A stretch of 64,000 nt of DNA from Paulownia fortunei (GCA_019321725.1 CM033114.1:15852278-15916277), one strand, 5' to 3'; shown: positions 45,903-58,560, counted from the stretch's first letter. The notes: generated by a model from the sequence alone, not told the origin. Numbers and translations: made by a program.

Positions 45903-47494
45903 AACTTATTGTTAATTGTTTCATTTAATAGTGTGTGTTTTGTGTTGTTTCAGCTTTATTTTTTTTTAGCCACACTTCAGGTGATATCTTTTAAACTCTA
46001 CTTTCCTATCTATTTTTGACATTAGGGACAATGTCTTGATTAGGTTAGATGAGGGATAGTTGATATCATGACTTGCATGTTCAATGAGTGTTTTTCTAGT
46101 ATTTTATTTCAAAAAAAAAATCAAGCGTGTTTTCCTATAGGTTCGTTGAAACCATGAAAAATGGTGGCATAGTAAAGGTAATTGTAACACTCTTGAGACG
46201 CATCCCTATTTTTTGCATAACATGGCAAGTTTGTGAAGTTTTTAACAAAAATTAAGCATGAATAATGTGGTTTGATTGATGATGGGTGTTGTTTTGGACG
46301 TTGATGTTGTTATTTGGTTAATATATTTTTGCGATAATTATATTCATTTTTTTTTGCATGAATAGTTATGTTATTCAGTGCGAAGATAATCATGTCAAAA
46401 TAGAAAGTTCTTATGCCCTCGCTCTAATTATCACTTGGATCTTCAATATGTAGGTGTTCAATATTAGGCTTTCTAGCATCATTGCCAAATCAGCTTATTC
46501 CCCATGTGATGTTCCAAGAGAACATCTCCCTAGTGAGCCACTTTGAACCTTTCAATAAATAAATATTTTCTTTTGTAACCATATCTTTTTACTTAGCCTA
46601 AATACACTATTATCCAACCCTTGTTCTAAAAATAATTTGGAGTTTAAGAGACAATCCATTGACAGGGTGAACTTGTAAAAAAATTTAGGTGGGAGTAGAA
46701 GATAAGTGTGGGGGAGTTTCTCTTCGATTAAAAAGAAAAGTAAAGAAAAGAAAGATTGCAAATTGCTAAAAATATTATGAGTTGCAACTAAAAATAGGAT
46801 ATTACAAGATGAAAAAAAAATTAAGAGGGGTCTAATTCAATAATAATACACCCCAGTATCGAAATTTATGGAGTTTGAGAATTCTTCATCTAAAAACTCT
46901 GTCTCTAATTCAATAAAATTTTTAGAACCTTTGTTGTGTTCCATCTTTTTATTTCTTAGCCACGTCACTACCCTTTGGCCCCATTACAACCTTTGTTGAA
47001 GACCTTTTGATTTCGTGTGATACATTCAGTGTAGTGGAGATCTGCACCAAATGAAAAGTCTATGATGTTTAACTTTTCCATTAGAGATTGAGTGATGATT
47101 TTTGTAAGGTTCTATGAGAATTCAATTGTTTGAAACATGCATAGTTTCGTCACTGTTGACACTAACTATCCACACACACACTTGAGTATGCTTATTATTG
47201 AAATGTATTGACTTTTGAATGACTAAGAGTTAAACTCAATATTTGTTTGATTTCATTTCCATATTACTTTGTTGCTTCCTAAGAGTAATAGTTGGAAGAT
47301 AGTTATCATAGGTGTTTGTGGGTATCATCACTGGAAACCCTCACGAGACTATAACTCATCCTCTATAAGCCACCTAGGGGTTTAAAGGCTTGTTGCATAT
47401 GCTAAATGCAATCATGATTTTCTATGAAATCGAATTAGTTTAGGTTTGTTTAAGGCTTGCTCGAGGACAAGCAAGGGATAAGTATGGGGGAATT
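45903..47494 (+). mobile_element. Element 1 3' non-coding region and polypurine tract
   Basis: No gene. It is colinear with element 2 for several hundred bp (TTAGGTTAGATGAGGGATAG near 46040 matches TTAGGTTAGAGGAGGGGATAG on the minus strand near 55390), then diverges. A GCTCGAGGACAAGCAA motif (47459-47474) and the polypurine stretch AGTATGGGGGAA (47481-47492) precede the LTR. Confidence 0.78.
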
Positions 47495-49105
47495 TGATAA
47501 GTGCATATATTGACATATTTTTGTATCAAATCCTTTATACTTTTCTTACTTTATTCTTGTTAATATCATTGTTTTATTAATGTTTTGTGTTAGGGAATCA
47601 ATGAATATAAAAAGATCAAAAGAAACAGGTTTCCAAACTTGTGCAGTTTTTGTATTTTAGGCATAACTCCATGATTAAAAGCCTTATGGACCTAAATCTT
47701 ACTTCATTTAAAAACCAAGAGACAGGACTAAAACATTTTTGTTGGAAACTTAACCCAATGCAGTCTTGATTATAGTAGGAAATTCATCCAAATGGATGCA
47801 CAAAATGGATCACCGAAAAATCGGATAAGAGTTTAGCCCAATATTGACTTACTTGGCTAATTGGGTCATATCTCTTAAGCCCAAATTGATTTTAGGCTGA
47901 AATTTGGATATGTTATATGCAAGAGGTAAATAAACAAGTTTGTTGAGACACGATGTTGAGAAAATATGTCAAAATAGTAAAAACATATGCTATACTGTGT
48001 TGCTATTGCTGAAGGATGGCTCTTTGATATAATTCGGTAATTTGACCATATCTCCCTCATCCAACAGCCAAATTTGACAAATGATATATGAAAATATATC
48101 AACATCAAAAGATTGACAACTTGTGTTTTTTATGCATAATCAAAATTTGGTTGTATCTGACCTATAAATGCAATTCAATCGGGCAAGTGAGAATTTTGAG
48201 GACTTGGTGTAAAAAGTTACCAACTCTTGGCAACTAGCATACCACTTGATTAACTCCTCTATTATTTTTTTGGCCTCTAGGATACTCCAAGTACTATAAA
48301 TAGGCCTTGTATTAAGCTTATAAGAGAAGGGGGTAAAGGATTTCTTTAGGCTAAGTTTTCTAGTAATGTAAGCTTTCTAGTAGTAATAGAAATGCATTCT
48401 CTAGTTTCTCTTCTATTTTTAGTTTTTTCTACTTTTATTATGTCTTTCTAAATTTAATTTTGCTAAGAAAAAAGGGTGAACCTCTTGATGGAGGTTATAA
48501 GGGTAGAAAATATTTAAGTATGTTGTATTATTATTTTGAGTTTTGATCTAAACCCTACTTATTTTGTGGTGATTCTTGATTTATGTATCTCCAATGGCAC
48601 AACAAATATTTGGGTTCATTTAGCTTATTGTGTGGGTCTACCCACCGATTGCTAATGTGAAACCTTGATTTGTTGTTGATAAAGGTGTGCATAAATGCTT
48701 GATCCCATAAATAAGTGTTTGACATTAAGAGATAATCTACAAATAGTAAACACAATATCCTGATTACTTATTGTATGAGCAATTTGATAATATCTTTTCA
48801 TTGGAACCTTCATTATGTATGGATTTCAATAGTGGCAATTAAGCGAGGTAAAAAGAATAAATAACTGTTTCTCTATCCAAAACTCAAGAGTGGATCCCTA
48901 ATCCTCAATACTTTATTTACTTTGGTTTTCCATTAGTTACAACATACATTAATTTTTCATATATTTTGAATCACATAAATCCTATTTTTTTTAGAATTAT
49001 AATCCTGAATTCTTCAAGCGGCTTCCCTATGGATCGACGTCAGACTTACGAGAAATTCATTATTTAATACAACCTGTACTTAGTTTGCAACCTTAATGTC
49101 ATAGC
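47495..49105 (+). repeat. 3' LTR of Athila-like element 1
   Basis: Starts TGATAAGTGCATATATTGAC right after the polypurine tract. A possible promoter is the CTATAAATAGG at about 48294. The end is near CTGTACTTAGTTTGCAACC (49072-49095), the usual Athila LTR end. RT coding of another element starts at about 49106, so no flanking duplication can be read. Confidence 0.8.
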
Positions 49106-50125
49106 AACTAATACCAACGAGAATGGTCACAGGTTAACGAGTATGTATTGATTATAGAAAACTCAACAAAGCTTCTCGTAAAGACCATTTTCCCCTTCCA
49201 TTTATTGATCAAATGTTAGACCGACTTGCTGGTGTCAATACTATTATTTTCTTGATGGTTATTCGGGTACAATCAAATTGTCATAGCACCTAAAGACCAA
49301 GAGAAAATAAAATTCACATGCCCTTATGGTACTTTTGCTTTTCGAAAAATACCATTTAGATTATGCAATACCCTTGCCTTCAAAGATGTATTATGGCAAT
49401 TTTCATGATATGTTGGAGAACATAATAAAAATTTTTATAGATGATTTTTTCAGTTTTGGGCTCCTCATTTGATATATGTCTACATAATCTTTCTCTTATT
49501 TTAAAAAGGTGTGAAGAGACTAACCTTCTTTTAAATTGGGAAAAAGTGTCATTTTATGGTAAAATATGGTATTATTTTAGGTTACCGAGTGTCCTCCAAA
49601 TGACTTGAGATAGACTGAGCAAAAATTACTGCTATTGAAAAACTTCCACCACCAATCAATGTGAAAGCTATTCATTATTTTTTGGGACATGCTAGGTTTT
49701 ATAGAAGATTCACTAAAGATTTTTCAAAAATTATAAAATATTTGTGCAATCTTTTGGAGAAAGATAAGCCATTTGATTTTAATGTTGATTTCCTACAAAC
49801 CTTTGATCACATCAAGAAGGCTCTCATTTCAGCACCTATTATGGTGGTACTGGATTGGACTCGATCATTTGAGCTTATGTATGATGCTGCTAGTGATTAT
49901 GCGATTGGAGCGGTGTTAGGACAAAAAATACCGATCATGCTGCGATTAGATATCTCTTTGCTAAAAAATATGCAAAACCAAGGCTAAATCGATGGATACT
50001 CTTTCTTCAAGAATTCGATCTTGAAATCAAAGATGAGAAAGAAAGTGAAAATGTGGTGGCTGATTATTTATCAAGGTTGGGAAGAAAAATGGGAATTTTG
50101 AAAGGCCAATTAAAGAATTTTTCCT
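49106..50125 (+). pseudogene. Athila-like RT/RNase H, second subfamily, internally deleted
   Basis: Begins abruptly in RT at IPTRMVTG, then [20 protein letters not shown] (about 49140-49205), FIDDFFSFG (about 49440), and the open frame 49661-49987 with FLGHARFYRRFTKDFSK and [19 protein letters not shown]. RNase H jumps from GAVLGQK to a [12 protein letters not shown] segment (about 49925), a deletion of the domain's middle. It ends with [20 protein letters not shown]. It differs from element 1 in many residues and matches 40466-40740 closely. Confidence 0.83.
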
Positions 50126-51395
50126 AAATGAGTTATTTTGCAGGTGTATTATTACCCCTAGACCTCACATATCTTCAAAAGAAAAAAATTCTTACATGAT
50201 ATAAAATCATATCTATAGGATGATCCCTTGCTCTTCAAAAGGTATCTAGATTCTATGATTTGGAGATGCATTCCAATGGAGAAAACAAATAAAATTCTAA
50301 AGCATTGTTATTCATCCCTATATGGTACTCATTTTACACCTACAACGATAACTTCTAAGGTATTGCAATCCAATTTTTATTGACTAACTTTGTTTAAGGA
50401 TTGTTATGCTTTTGTGCAGACATGTGACCAATATCAAAGGGTTGGAATAATTACTAGATATTATGAGCTTCCTTCCACAAACATAATGGAAGTTGAACTC
50501 TTTGATGTTTGGAGGATTGACTTCATGGTACCATTTCCTCCATCAAATAGTCGATCATACAGTTTTCTTGTTATGGATTACGTTTTCAAGTAGATAGAAG
50601 TAATTGTCACACCTACTAATGATGCCTAAATAGTGCTTAAATTCTTGTATAAACACTTTTTCACTCATTTTGGCACATCTAGAGCAATTGTAAGTGATGA
50701 AAATTCTCATTTTTGTAATAAAATATTTATTAACCTTTTGGCTAAGTATGGTGTAAGATAAAAGGTTGCTCTTGGATACCATCTCAATAAAATGGACAAG
50801 TCAAAATCTCAAATCAGGAAGTGAAGCAAATCCTTGAGAAAACGGTAAGCATTAATCAAAAGGATTGGGCACATAAGCTTAATAATGTCATATGGGCATA
50901 CCGCACAACATATAAAACTCCTATACGTATGTCTCATTATCGATTAGTTTTTGGAAAAGCTTGTCACATCCTCGTTGAGCTAGAACATAGAGCATATTGG
51001 GTTGTGCAATAATTAAATTTTGATATAAAGGTAATTGGGGAAAATACATTATTGCAACTCAATGAAATGGAGGAATTTAAGCATGATGCCTATGAAAACA
51101 CAAAAATATATAATGAAAGAACAAAACAATAGCATTACAAAATCAACTTGAGAATGGAATTTCAACCCGGACAACTTATGTTGCAATTCTAGATTAAAAC
51201 TTTTTCCTAAAAAATTAAAATCTTGATAATTCAATCCCTTCATTGTCAACAAGACATTTCAATTTAGGATGGTTAAGCTCAACGGTAAGGATGACACATT
51301 ATTTCATATCAATGGACAAAGGTTGAAGTATTATTATGAAAATGAAATTTGGAAGATGTCTAATCTTCCACTTAGAGAGGTAACCTAAGGTAATT
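50126..51395 (+). pseudogene. Athila-like integrase, second subfamily
   Basis: Landmarks: KHCYSSLYGTHFTPTTITSK-like zinc-binding start (about 50300), CDQYQRVGIITRYYELPS and VWRIDFMVPFPPSNS (50430-50545), [13 protein letters not shown] (about 50810-50850), and [20 protein letters not shown] (50863-50925) with the conserved AYRT motif. The C-terminal domain is read in fragments to about 51330 (INGQRLKYYYEN). Stops at 50593 and elsewhere make it inactive. The part after it contains no LOG block. Confidence 0.83.
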
Positions 51396-52909
51396 GGTTT
51401 CGATCTAGCTAAAGACTTTAAACAAAGCATTTCTTATGGGGCAACCCAAGCTCTCTCATTTTTGTGTGTGTTGTTGTATTTCTTGTTATTCTTGTATTAT
51501 TTCATGTCATGATGATTGTTCCTTCATATTTTACTCATTTTTGAGGTTAAAGGTTGAAAATTCAAAAATTGTAGAGAAAAAAGTACATGCATGCGCTGAA
51601 AGAAAATCTCCAGTCCTTCCTGCATACTCATTATCTTCGTCTGATTACACCCTTCCCACCTAGGACTGAACACCATCCATTTTCAGAAAAGTCTTTTTCT
51701 TTTACATTTCTCTCAATCATTGAGGACAATGCTGATATTAAGGTTAGGGGGGATTTCAGGAGTTTAGGATAATTGCTTGTTGCTAGAAAAGTTTAATGCT
51801 TGTTTGTGCATGTTTGAAAAAAAAGTGAATATTAGAACATGTATGTTTGTTTATGTGTCTAAACATAAAAAATTTATTTTATTTGCTTTATGAGGTCTTA
51901 TGAATCTTGATGCACTAAGTAGTTTATTGAGTTATATTTAATTATTTGTAGAAAATTTATAAGGTCTAATTGTTTTCAAAATGATCCCACCAACCTCTAG
52001 AATTTGTTCGATTACTAGTCGAGGTGAAATCCTAGGTGGCATAGCATTAGGGAGATGATTTGGTCCAGTTTTAGACCATTTTAGCCTTTGAATCCAACCT
52101 ATACTTGAATAATTCCCTAGTGTCCCCTCTTGAGCCTATTGAAATAATTCTTTGGACACCCCATACACATTATCGAGCTTTATGCAAAATTCTAATTTTT
52201 GACCCTTTTTCTTCTCATTTACACAATCATTCTTTATTAAATTGTTGTATTAAAAAAAATAAAGAGAAGAAAATATATGAAGAGATTATGAATTAAGTGT
52301 ATAATTTGAACTCCCTAAAATAAACAGACCCTCATTGCATACACAAAAGAAATAAGTTTTGGGAGTAAACCAAGATCAAAAAGAAGAAAAATGGGATGTT
52401 CAGTAAAGAAAAATGAAGGGATTGATGAAAAAATTGGTGCTCGTTCATAAAGGTTCTAATATGATTATGTAAAATAGGTAATTTTTAGGTACAATTTTCC
52501 ATATTTTTCCACTATTAGCAAAGTCTCACAATACAAGATTTGGAAGTACTTTTGATCATTGGTGCTATGATCTACCTGCATTAGTGGAGACTAGTGTAAA
52601 AAACAAGCTTATGGAGTTTGATAAGCACTTCAAAAGTGGACCAAATAGGAAAAGTCGGTTTTATAAACCTATTCGGATAATAAATGAAAGTTGATATACT
52701 ACTACTTTTATACTCACATACACAAGACCATAAAGTTAAGTAAAACTAATATGCATGTTAACATGTAAACTTGGTATATTTTCTAATCTTTTCATATGAT
52801 ATGTTAGAAAAATCTTTCTTGACTTTAGTAACCTGATTCATAGAGGGGTTGTTATTGAGAATTCCTATTTGATGCTTGAGGACAAGCAATCTTCAAGTTT
52901 GAGGGTATT
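51396..52909 (+). mobile_element. Athila-like 3' non-coding region, no cargo
   Basis: Between integrase and the LTR at 52910. It resembles 13565-15165 in organisation: a TATTAAGGTTAGGGGGGATT segment, purine-rich AAAGAGAAGAAAA tracts (52255-52275), a CTTGAGGACAAGCAATC motif (52875-52891) and a GTTTGAGGG polypurine tract before the LTR. No gene and no LOG sequence seen, in contrast to elements 1 and 2. Confidence 0.72.
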
Positions 52910-54680
52910 TGATATGTTGGTTTTATACCAAAAATTAATATTACTTTTGATTAACATTTGGTTTGTTTTTAAATGTTTATATTACATTTTATGCATTTAT
53001 TTTGAAATCTTGTAAGTAATGGCTAAATTAGAAGAAAATGGAAAAAAACAAAAACTTGGTTGAAATTTTAAAAAAATCGCATTGTGATCCTAGTGATGGT
53101 AGTTTTTGTATTTCAATCATAACTCTTTGCTCCAATATCACATTGACTTGATTCTTGATCCATTGGAAATCAAGAAATAGATCTACAACTTTTATGTTTT
53201 CCATGAAATCTAGTTCTTTCGATTTCAATAAAAAAAAAATGAGTTCAAGAGTCAATTTTGGACTGAAACTTTCTAGTACGATACATTTTGGTGCTTTAAG
53301 CATAACTCTCTCCAAAAATTTCTATCAAGTTGATTTAAGTATATATGGAAAGCCATGACATAAATTTACAATTCATTACAGGATATAAAATGCAAACTCA
53401 GACTAGAAACAACTCAAAAATGGCTTGCAAGAAGAATAATCAGACTACTTGGAACTACGGTGCCAAACTCAGAGTAGCGGCGCCAGCTTAAAAGAAAGTT
53501 TCCAGATTGTTTAGTGCCACGGCACTAGAGGACAGATTATTTGGCACTGTGGTGCTAGAAATCAAAGCTATGACACTAGTTTAATTTGTGCTCTGACAGA
53601 CAGTTTGGGTCCATGGTCCCGGAATTCAAAGTCGCGGCCCCAGTTCGCGAAAAATCTAAAACTTGATTTTTAAGTCCGATTTTAGGACTTTTTTGGGAGG
53701 ACTTTAAAAACAACTTCTAAGACAAATTTTGGGCCTTCTTTCGGCTGAAAAATATGAAGGAAAATGAGAGGAAAAATAGGGAAAAATCCAAGAAAAGGGA
53801 AGGATTTTAGGGTTTTTTTTTGGAAGACTCTTGACGGAGGAATCATCTTGAGAGAAGATTGGCATCAACCAAGGGGATGCTTGGAGAGAAGGAGCCATTC
53901 CGGGGAGACAAGGAGAGCTTCAACCATTCTTCTCACTTCACAAATTGGTGAACAATTTCCATGTTATTTCTTATGTATTTCTTGAAGTTGTATTCATCTA
54001 TGATGAACTAAACTTTTCTTTTTAGAGGATGATGTAACCTTATTTGATCCTATATTTTAAGTTCCAAACAATATTAGTTCAAGTTATTCATCTTGTTTGT
54101 GTTATCTTGTTTAGTATTGCATCTTGATTACTTGGCCACTAATTGTAATTATTTGATGTATGAGATTTGATACTCGAGAGATGGAAGATTCTACATAATC
54201 ATAAGGATAACATAACCTAGGAATCATAGAGCCTTTGAAGTGTTGAAGAAGAATTCATTGAAATTTGTAGAGTTTTATTGTTGAATTTTTATAGAGATAA
54301 TGAAATTCATGTTGGAACTCACAATCAATTCGGCACTCGAGAGAGGAATTGATGAGTTTAGGAATTCTTAACTTACATATGTTGTTGAATTGAATTGGTA
54401 TGTTTTGGAAGAAGAACATAGGTGAAATTAGATGAATCATTCCTCTTGAATTTCTTGCTCATAAGGTATTTGTTGTATTGCTTCTAAGAACTTCACTTTT
54501 GTCTTTGTATTTTTTATCTTACTTTACTTTGTTTACCAGCCATCACTTACTTTTCTAGATAAAATTGGGAATATTTGAACTACGGTACTTGATGCAATTT
54601 TTTATTACAATCCTTGTGGATACTCAACTCAACTCACCATTGTATTAAAATTTGACACCGCGTACTTGCGGTTTGTAAAA
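52910..54680 (+). repeat. Athila-like 3' LTR
   Basis: Starts TGATATGTTGGTTTTATACC after the polypurine tract and ends near GACACCGCGTACTTGCGGTTT (54653-54673). The last ~570 bp are an inverted match of 18432-19024. A GC-rich cluster of short inverted words (GTGCCACGGCAC, GGCACTGTGGTGC, GGTCCATGGTCCC) lies at 53455-53650. The 73-codon frame at 53764-53985 is leader-like sequence after the cluster, not a gene. Confidence 0.8.
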
Positions 54681-54783
54681 TATTCTACGAACAGTTTGAA
54701 ATACCCACTCTGTCTGACCAAAATATGCCTCAAAATTTCATTGGTTAACCTTAAAACAAAATGGTGATTTTTTCTATTTTTTG

Positions 54784-54806
54784 TTTTTTTTTTTTTTTTT
54801 TTTTTT
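54784..54806. repeat. Poly-T run (23 T)
   Basis: A pure T23 tract near the junction of the plus-strand LTR end and the 3' region of element 2. On the minus strand it is A23. It may be a simple replication-slippage tract; no gene or target duplication ties it to a retrocopy tail. Confidence 0.9.
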
Positions 54807-55217
54807 AACAACATGACTCGCATGATAACAGAAGATCAAAAGAATGTTTTTTTAACAACATGCAAGGTAGACATAATTAAGCATCTCAAATTGTAACAAA
54901 ACTAATTTAAATGATCAATTAAAGTTCAGAATGCTTGTTTTCTTAAGTTTTCCACTTATTCATAAAATATGTGTGAATATTAAAAGTAAGCACTTTAACA
55001 TGGTCAAAATTTTCAGTTATATCTATCGCAACCAATCTTTCCACAAGGCTTAGGATGTGTACAAGACTAATTATTTTTTTCAATATAGTACCCTTAGACT
55101 CTAACAAAAAGAAGATTGCAATAATATTTTGACAATTCACAAAATTTCAATTAAAAACATCACAAACATGCCATGTTTCTCATGATTTCAATTGATCTAA
55201 AAGAAAACATGCTTGAT

Positions 55218-55373
55218 AAAAAAAAATTGAAAAACACAGATTGAACACACAAGATATGATATCAATTATTAAAAAAAACTAGAAAACACACATTGAACAC
55301 ACAAGACATGATATCAACTATTAAAAAAAATTATAAAACACATATTGAACAAACAAGACATGATATCAACTAT
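55218..55373 (-). repeat. Three tandem 52-bp units in element 2
   Basis: Units 55218-55270, 55271-55322 and 55323-55373 each hold an A-run, AAACACA.ATTGAACA and GATATCAACTAT. Element 1 has a single counterpart (about 46068-46125), so the triplication arose in the lineage of element 2. Confidence 0.85.
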
Positions 55374-55529
55374 CCCCTCCTCTAACCTAATCCAGACATT
55401 ATCCTCAACGTCGAAAATAGATTGAAAAGTAGAGTTTAAAAATTATCACCTGAGAGGTGGCTTATTAAAAAAATGAAGCTAAAACAACAAAAAACATAAA
55501 CTATTACTTGAAACCATTAAGGATAAATT

Positions 55530-55936
55530 TCACATGCTGAGAGTCAAATTCATTTTGTGTTTTCGATCACTGTCCAGGTTGGACCAATCCTCACAGGCCA
55601 AGGCTGGATCATTTTCTAGCACATATGCTAGAAGTTGATCAATCAGTTGGTCAGGTGTTGGAACAAAAATTAGGATTCATCTCGTAGATGGTGAAATAAA
55701 ATCTTTTTTCGCAACATGATCTACAAAAGATGGTAAACCATCATAGAAACCATTAACATTAAGAATACCTACAGGTTTTTGGTGAATGTTGAGTTGTGTC
55801 TGAGAGACAACTTGGAATAATTCTTCTAGTGTACCAAAACTACTAGGTAGAGTGATAAATGCATCCACATTATTTAAAATGTTAGGCATTCTGTCCTGAA
55901 TATATGACACTTTTAGCTTATCTCCAATGGTCATAC
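55530..55936 (-). pseudogene. LOG-like: LOG-like C-terminal half, captured copy in element 2
   Basis: From the splice-like junction at 55936 the minus strand has an ATG (55934) and reads 134 codons with a single TGA (55677-55679). Sequence parts: MTIGDKLKVSYIQDRMPN, VDAFITLPSSFGTLEELFQV, HQKPVGILNVNGFYDGLPSF, VDHVAKKDFISPSTR, stop, then PTPDQLIDQLLAYVLE. The catalytic PGGYGTLEE motif reads PSSFGTLEE: both Gly replaced, GT and EE kept. The family's N-terminal CVFCGSS and YGGGSIGLMG parts are absent, so the nucleotide site is incomplete. It is better preserved than the copy at 45269-45902. It lies directly after the unknown cargo region. Confidence 0.88.
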
Positions 55937-56570
55937 ATATTAATGTACGTGTAGTTGTGATTGTCGCTCACATCTTTCTCTGGTTTTACATCCAATAACG
56001 GCTTAAACATCGTCTAAGGGTCAAGGATATGTGTCCCATATAATTTTCTTATAAACTAGCAAATAGGGTCTTTTAATGTTAGATTCCCAGGACTATAATG
56101 CTCATATTCATCCCAAAAGTGATTCCATAAATCAAGATTTGCATGATGTACTAATCCATATGAATGCATCTCAAGAGTCAATATAATGTCATCTAAAAAC
56201 TCTTTATTCAGTCCATCCATAATGAATTGAATTTTATCTTCTCGATTTTTAGAAACTATTCTTAAGGAATAACACTTTGTATTATAAATCCATCGAGCAC
56301 ATTTATGACAAACTTGAATTTTTTTTCACCCTTTATTTTTTTGAATATTTGCTTTTACCAAAACTAGGCATGTATCTAGTAAGCAAGTTTGCAAACGCAT
56401 GTGAAAACTTACCTACTACTCTTACCTTTGATTCAATTATCCATCGTATGTCCCTTGGGATACCCTTGTGCATAAGCATCTTAATCTTTCAATCCTGGTT
56501 TTATAAATTTTTAAAATTGCATTTTTATGCAGAAAAAAAAATCACTTCTTGAGAGTTAGAAGAGTGTCAT
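55937..56570 (-). pseudogene. Unrecognised cargo ORF upstream of LOG (element 2)
   Basis: Counterpart of 44478-45097. A possible start ATGGATGACACTC lies at about 56571. Segments in common: MLMHKGIPRDIR (about 56470), FANLLTRYMPSFGKSKYS (about 56350-56400) and HNYTYI next to the junction at 55937. It is interrupted by stops and frame changes in other places than in element 1. The function is not recognised. Confidence 0.55.
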
Positions 56571-56819
56571 CCATTTTGAAAAGAGTAATGAGAAAAAAAG
56601 AAAAAACCATGTAAAGAGATTTTAGTTGTTTAGAAAACCAACAAGTCCAACTTTAATAGCCACAGAGTACCGTTATCCACCACTTAATTGCATAAAGGAA
56701 AAAAAAAGCCTACAAAATGAATAAAGTCAGAGAAAATAAGTAGATATACACACACTAATCATAATAAGAGTTAGAAAGAAAAAGAATTTCCTCTGTAAAA
56801 ATTGATTTTCTAGAAATAA

Positions 56820-57950
56820 TTTGAGTTTTTGTCCATTTACTTTGAATACGTTACTATTTCTAGGATTCTCATGTCAATCGCCCTATAAGGATATAACGCT
56901 TTTATAATAAAAGGACCACTCCACCTTGATCTCAATTTTCCAAGAACCAAATGCAATTGAGAATTATAAAGCAAAACCTTTTAACCAACCTCAAATATTT
57001 TTTCTTGAAATTTTATTATCATGAAAATATTTTTTATTCTTGCTTTATGAATTTTAGAATTCTCATATGCATCATTTCTCAATTCTTAAAGTTCATTGAT
57101 TTATAATTTGCACAATTTTGAAACTTTATCAAGGTTTAAGTTAAATATTGTGATTGCCCAATAAGCTTTATGTTCAATTTTAATAGGTAAATGACAAGGT
57201 TTTCCATAAACTATCATATAAGAAGTCACGCCTAATGATGTATTGAAAATAGTTCTATATGCCCAAAGTATATCATCAAGTCTAAGAGACCAATATTTAT
57301 GATTTAGATTAATTGTCTTTTTCAAAATTTATTTTATCTCCCTATTTGCAAGTTCAACTTGTCTATTTGTCTAAAGATGATAAGGGATTACAACATTATG
57401 TATGATTCCATATTTTCTCATTAAAGTCCTAAAAACTTTGTTACAAAATAATTTTTCCCCCATTACTGATAATGGATCGAGGAATTCAAGATTGACATAA
57501 AATATTTTCTTTCAAAAAAATTTATCACTATTTTGTGATCATTATTTCTATAGGGAATTGCCTCAATCAATTTTGAGACATAATCTTGACGACCAATATG
57601 TAAATAAAACCAAATGATAATGGAAATGGCCCAAGAATTCATTACCCCAACATTAAAAGATGTCAATCATTAGGATAGGGTGTAAGGGCATCATGTTTCA
57701 CTTTGAAATAGATTCTAACTTCTGATAATTTTCACAACTTTTGTAAAAAGTATAAGTGTCTTTAAAAGTGGTTGGCCAATAAAATCCACCATATGCTTCT
57801 AAATGACCAAATTTAACAATATTACATATCTCATTGTCAGGCATGCATCTTCAAAAGATTTGATCAAGACAATATTTAAATAGGTATGGATCATTCCAAT
57901 AAAAGTTTTTAACCTCAATCAAAAACTTCTTTTTGTTTTAGGAGTTCCTA
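56820..57950 (-). pseudogene. Gypsy integrase (element 2)
   Basis: Minus-strand order: FLIEVKNFYWNDPYLFKYC (about 57880), zinc-binding region with a partial deletion (EAYGGFYWP for the EACGG...FYWP seen in element 1), SCENYQKLE, GNEFLGHFHYH in place of GIDFMGPFP (first Asp changed), then the open frame 57101-57325 with HKYWSLRLDDILWAYRTIFN and KPCHLPIKIEHKAYW, and a C-terminal domain to about 56830. Dead by stops and loss of the catalytic Asp. Confidence 0.85.
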
Positions 57951-58560
57951 TCACAAGAAAATTAACAATTTCATCAAACTAAGGTAAAATAGAAACATTA
58001 AATAGTTGTTGATCAAGGAAAGTATCATTAATATATGTGGTTTGAAATGAGTCATTACCAACAAGTCTCGACAAATGATCAACCACCACATTCTCTACTC
58101 CTTTCTTATCTTAATTTGTAATGTTGAATTCCTGAAGTAAGAGAATCCACCTAATCAGTCTAGGTTTGGCATCTTTTTTTGACAAAAGATATTTTAAAGC
58201 TTCATGATCACTAAAAATAACAATTGGTGAGCCAACAAGATAAGATTTAAATTTATCTAATATAAAAACCACAAAAAGTAATATTTCTCAATTGTTGAAT
58301 AATTCAATTGAACATTATTTAAAATTTTACTTGCATAGTAAATGACATATGGTTTCTTATCTTTTGGTTTTCTTTTCCTAAGCCAGCTCCAATAACATAT
58401 TCACTAGTATCATACATTATTTTAAAAGGTAAAGTCTAATCTGAAGGTTGTAGGATTGGAGCAGACGTAAACATGCTCTTAAGCTTAACAAAAGTGTTTT
58501 CACAATTTTCAGTACATTCAAATATAGTGTTTTTTATTAGAATATTACACAGAGGTATAG
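57951..58560 (-). pseudogene. Gypsy RNase H (element 2)
   Basis: The minus strand reads, with stops and frameshifts, [17 protein letters not shown] (about 58310-58360), [20 protein letters not shown] (about 58160-58220) and FNITN.DKKGVENVVVDHLSRL (about 58070-58130). It corresponds to 42521-42945 of element 1 but is less intact. Confidence 0.8.

Larger units (their letters stand above)
40741..47494 (+). mobile_element. Athila-like Gypsy element 1 (5'-truncated) with LOG cargo
   Basis: Plus-strand element lacking 5' LTR and gag. Order: protease, RT, RNase H, integrase, an unrecognised open region, LOG remnant, non-coding 3' region, polypurine tract, then the LTR at 47495. It is colinear with element 2 (54681-61319, minus) through the 3' region, so both descend from one element that already held the cargo. 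The Athila-like assignment rests on the protease DLGASVNL context, the integrase tail and the LTR starting TGATAAG. Confidence 0.85.

Noticed and set aside
53764..53985. 73-codon frame and its antisense partner 53704-53898
   Set aside because: They lie within the Athila-like LTR after the GC-rich cluster, with no recognisable family; best explained as chance.
54784..54806. A23 as the tail of a processed retrocopy
   Set aside because: No coding sequence ends at it and no flanking duplication is visible.
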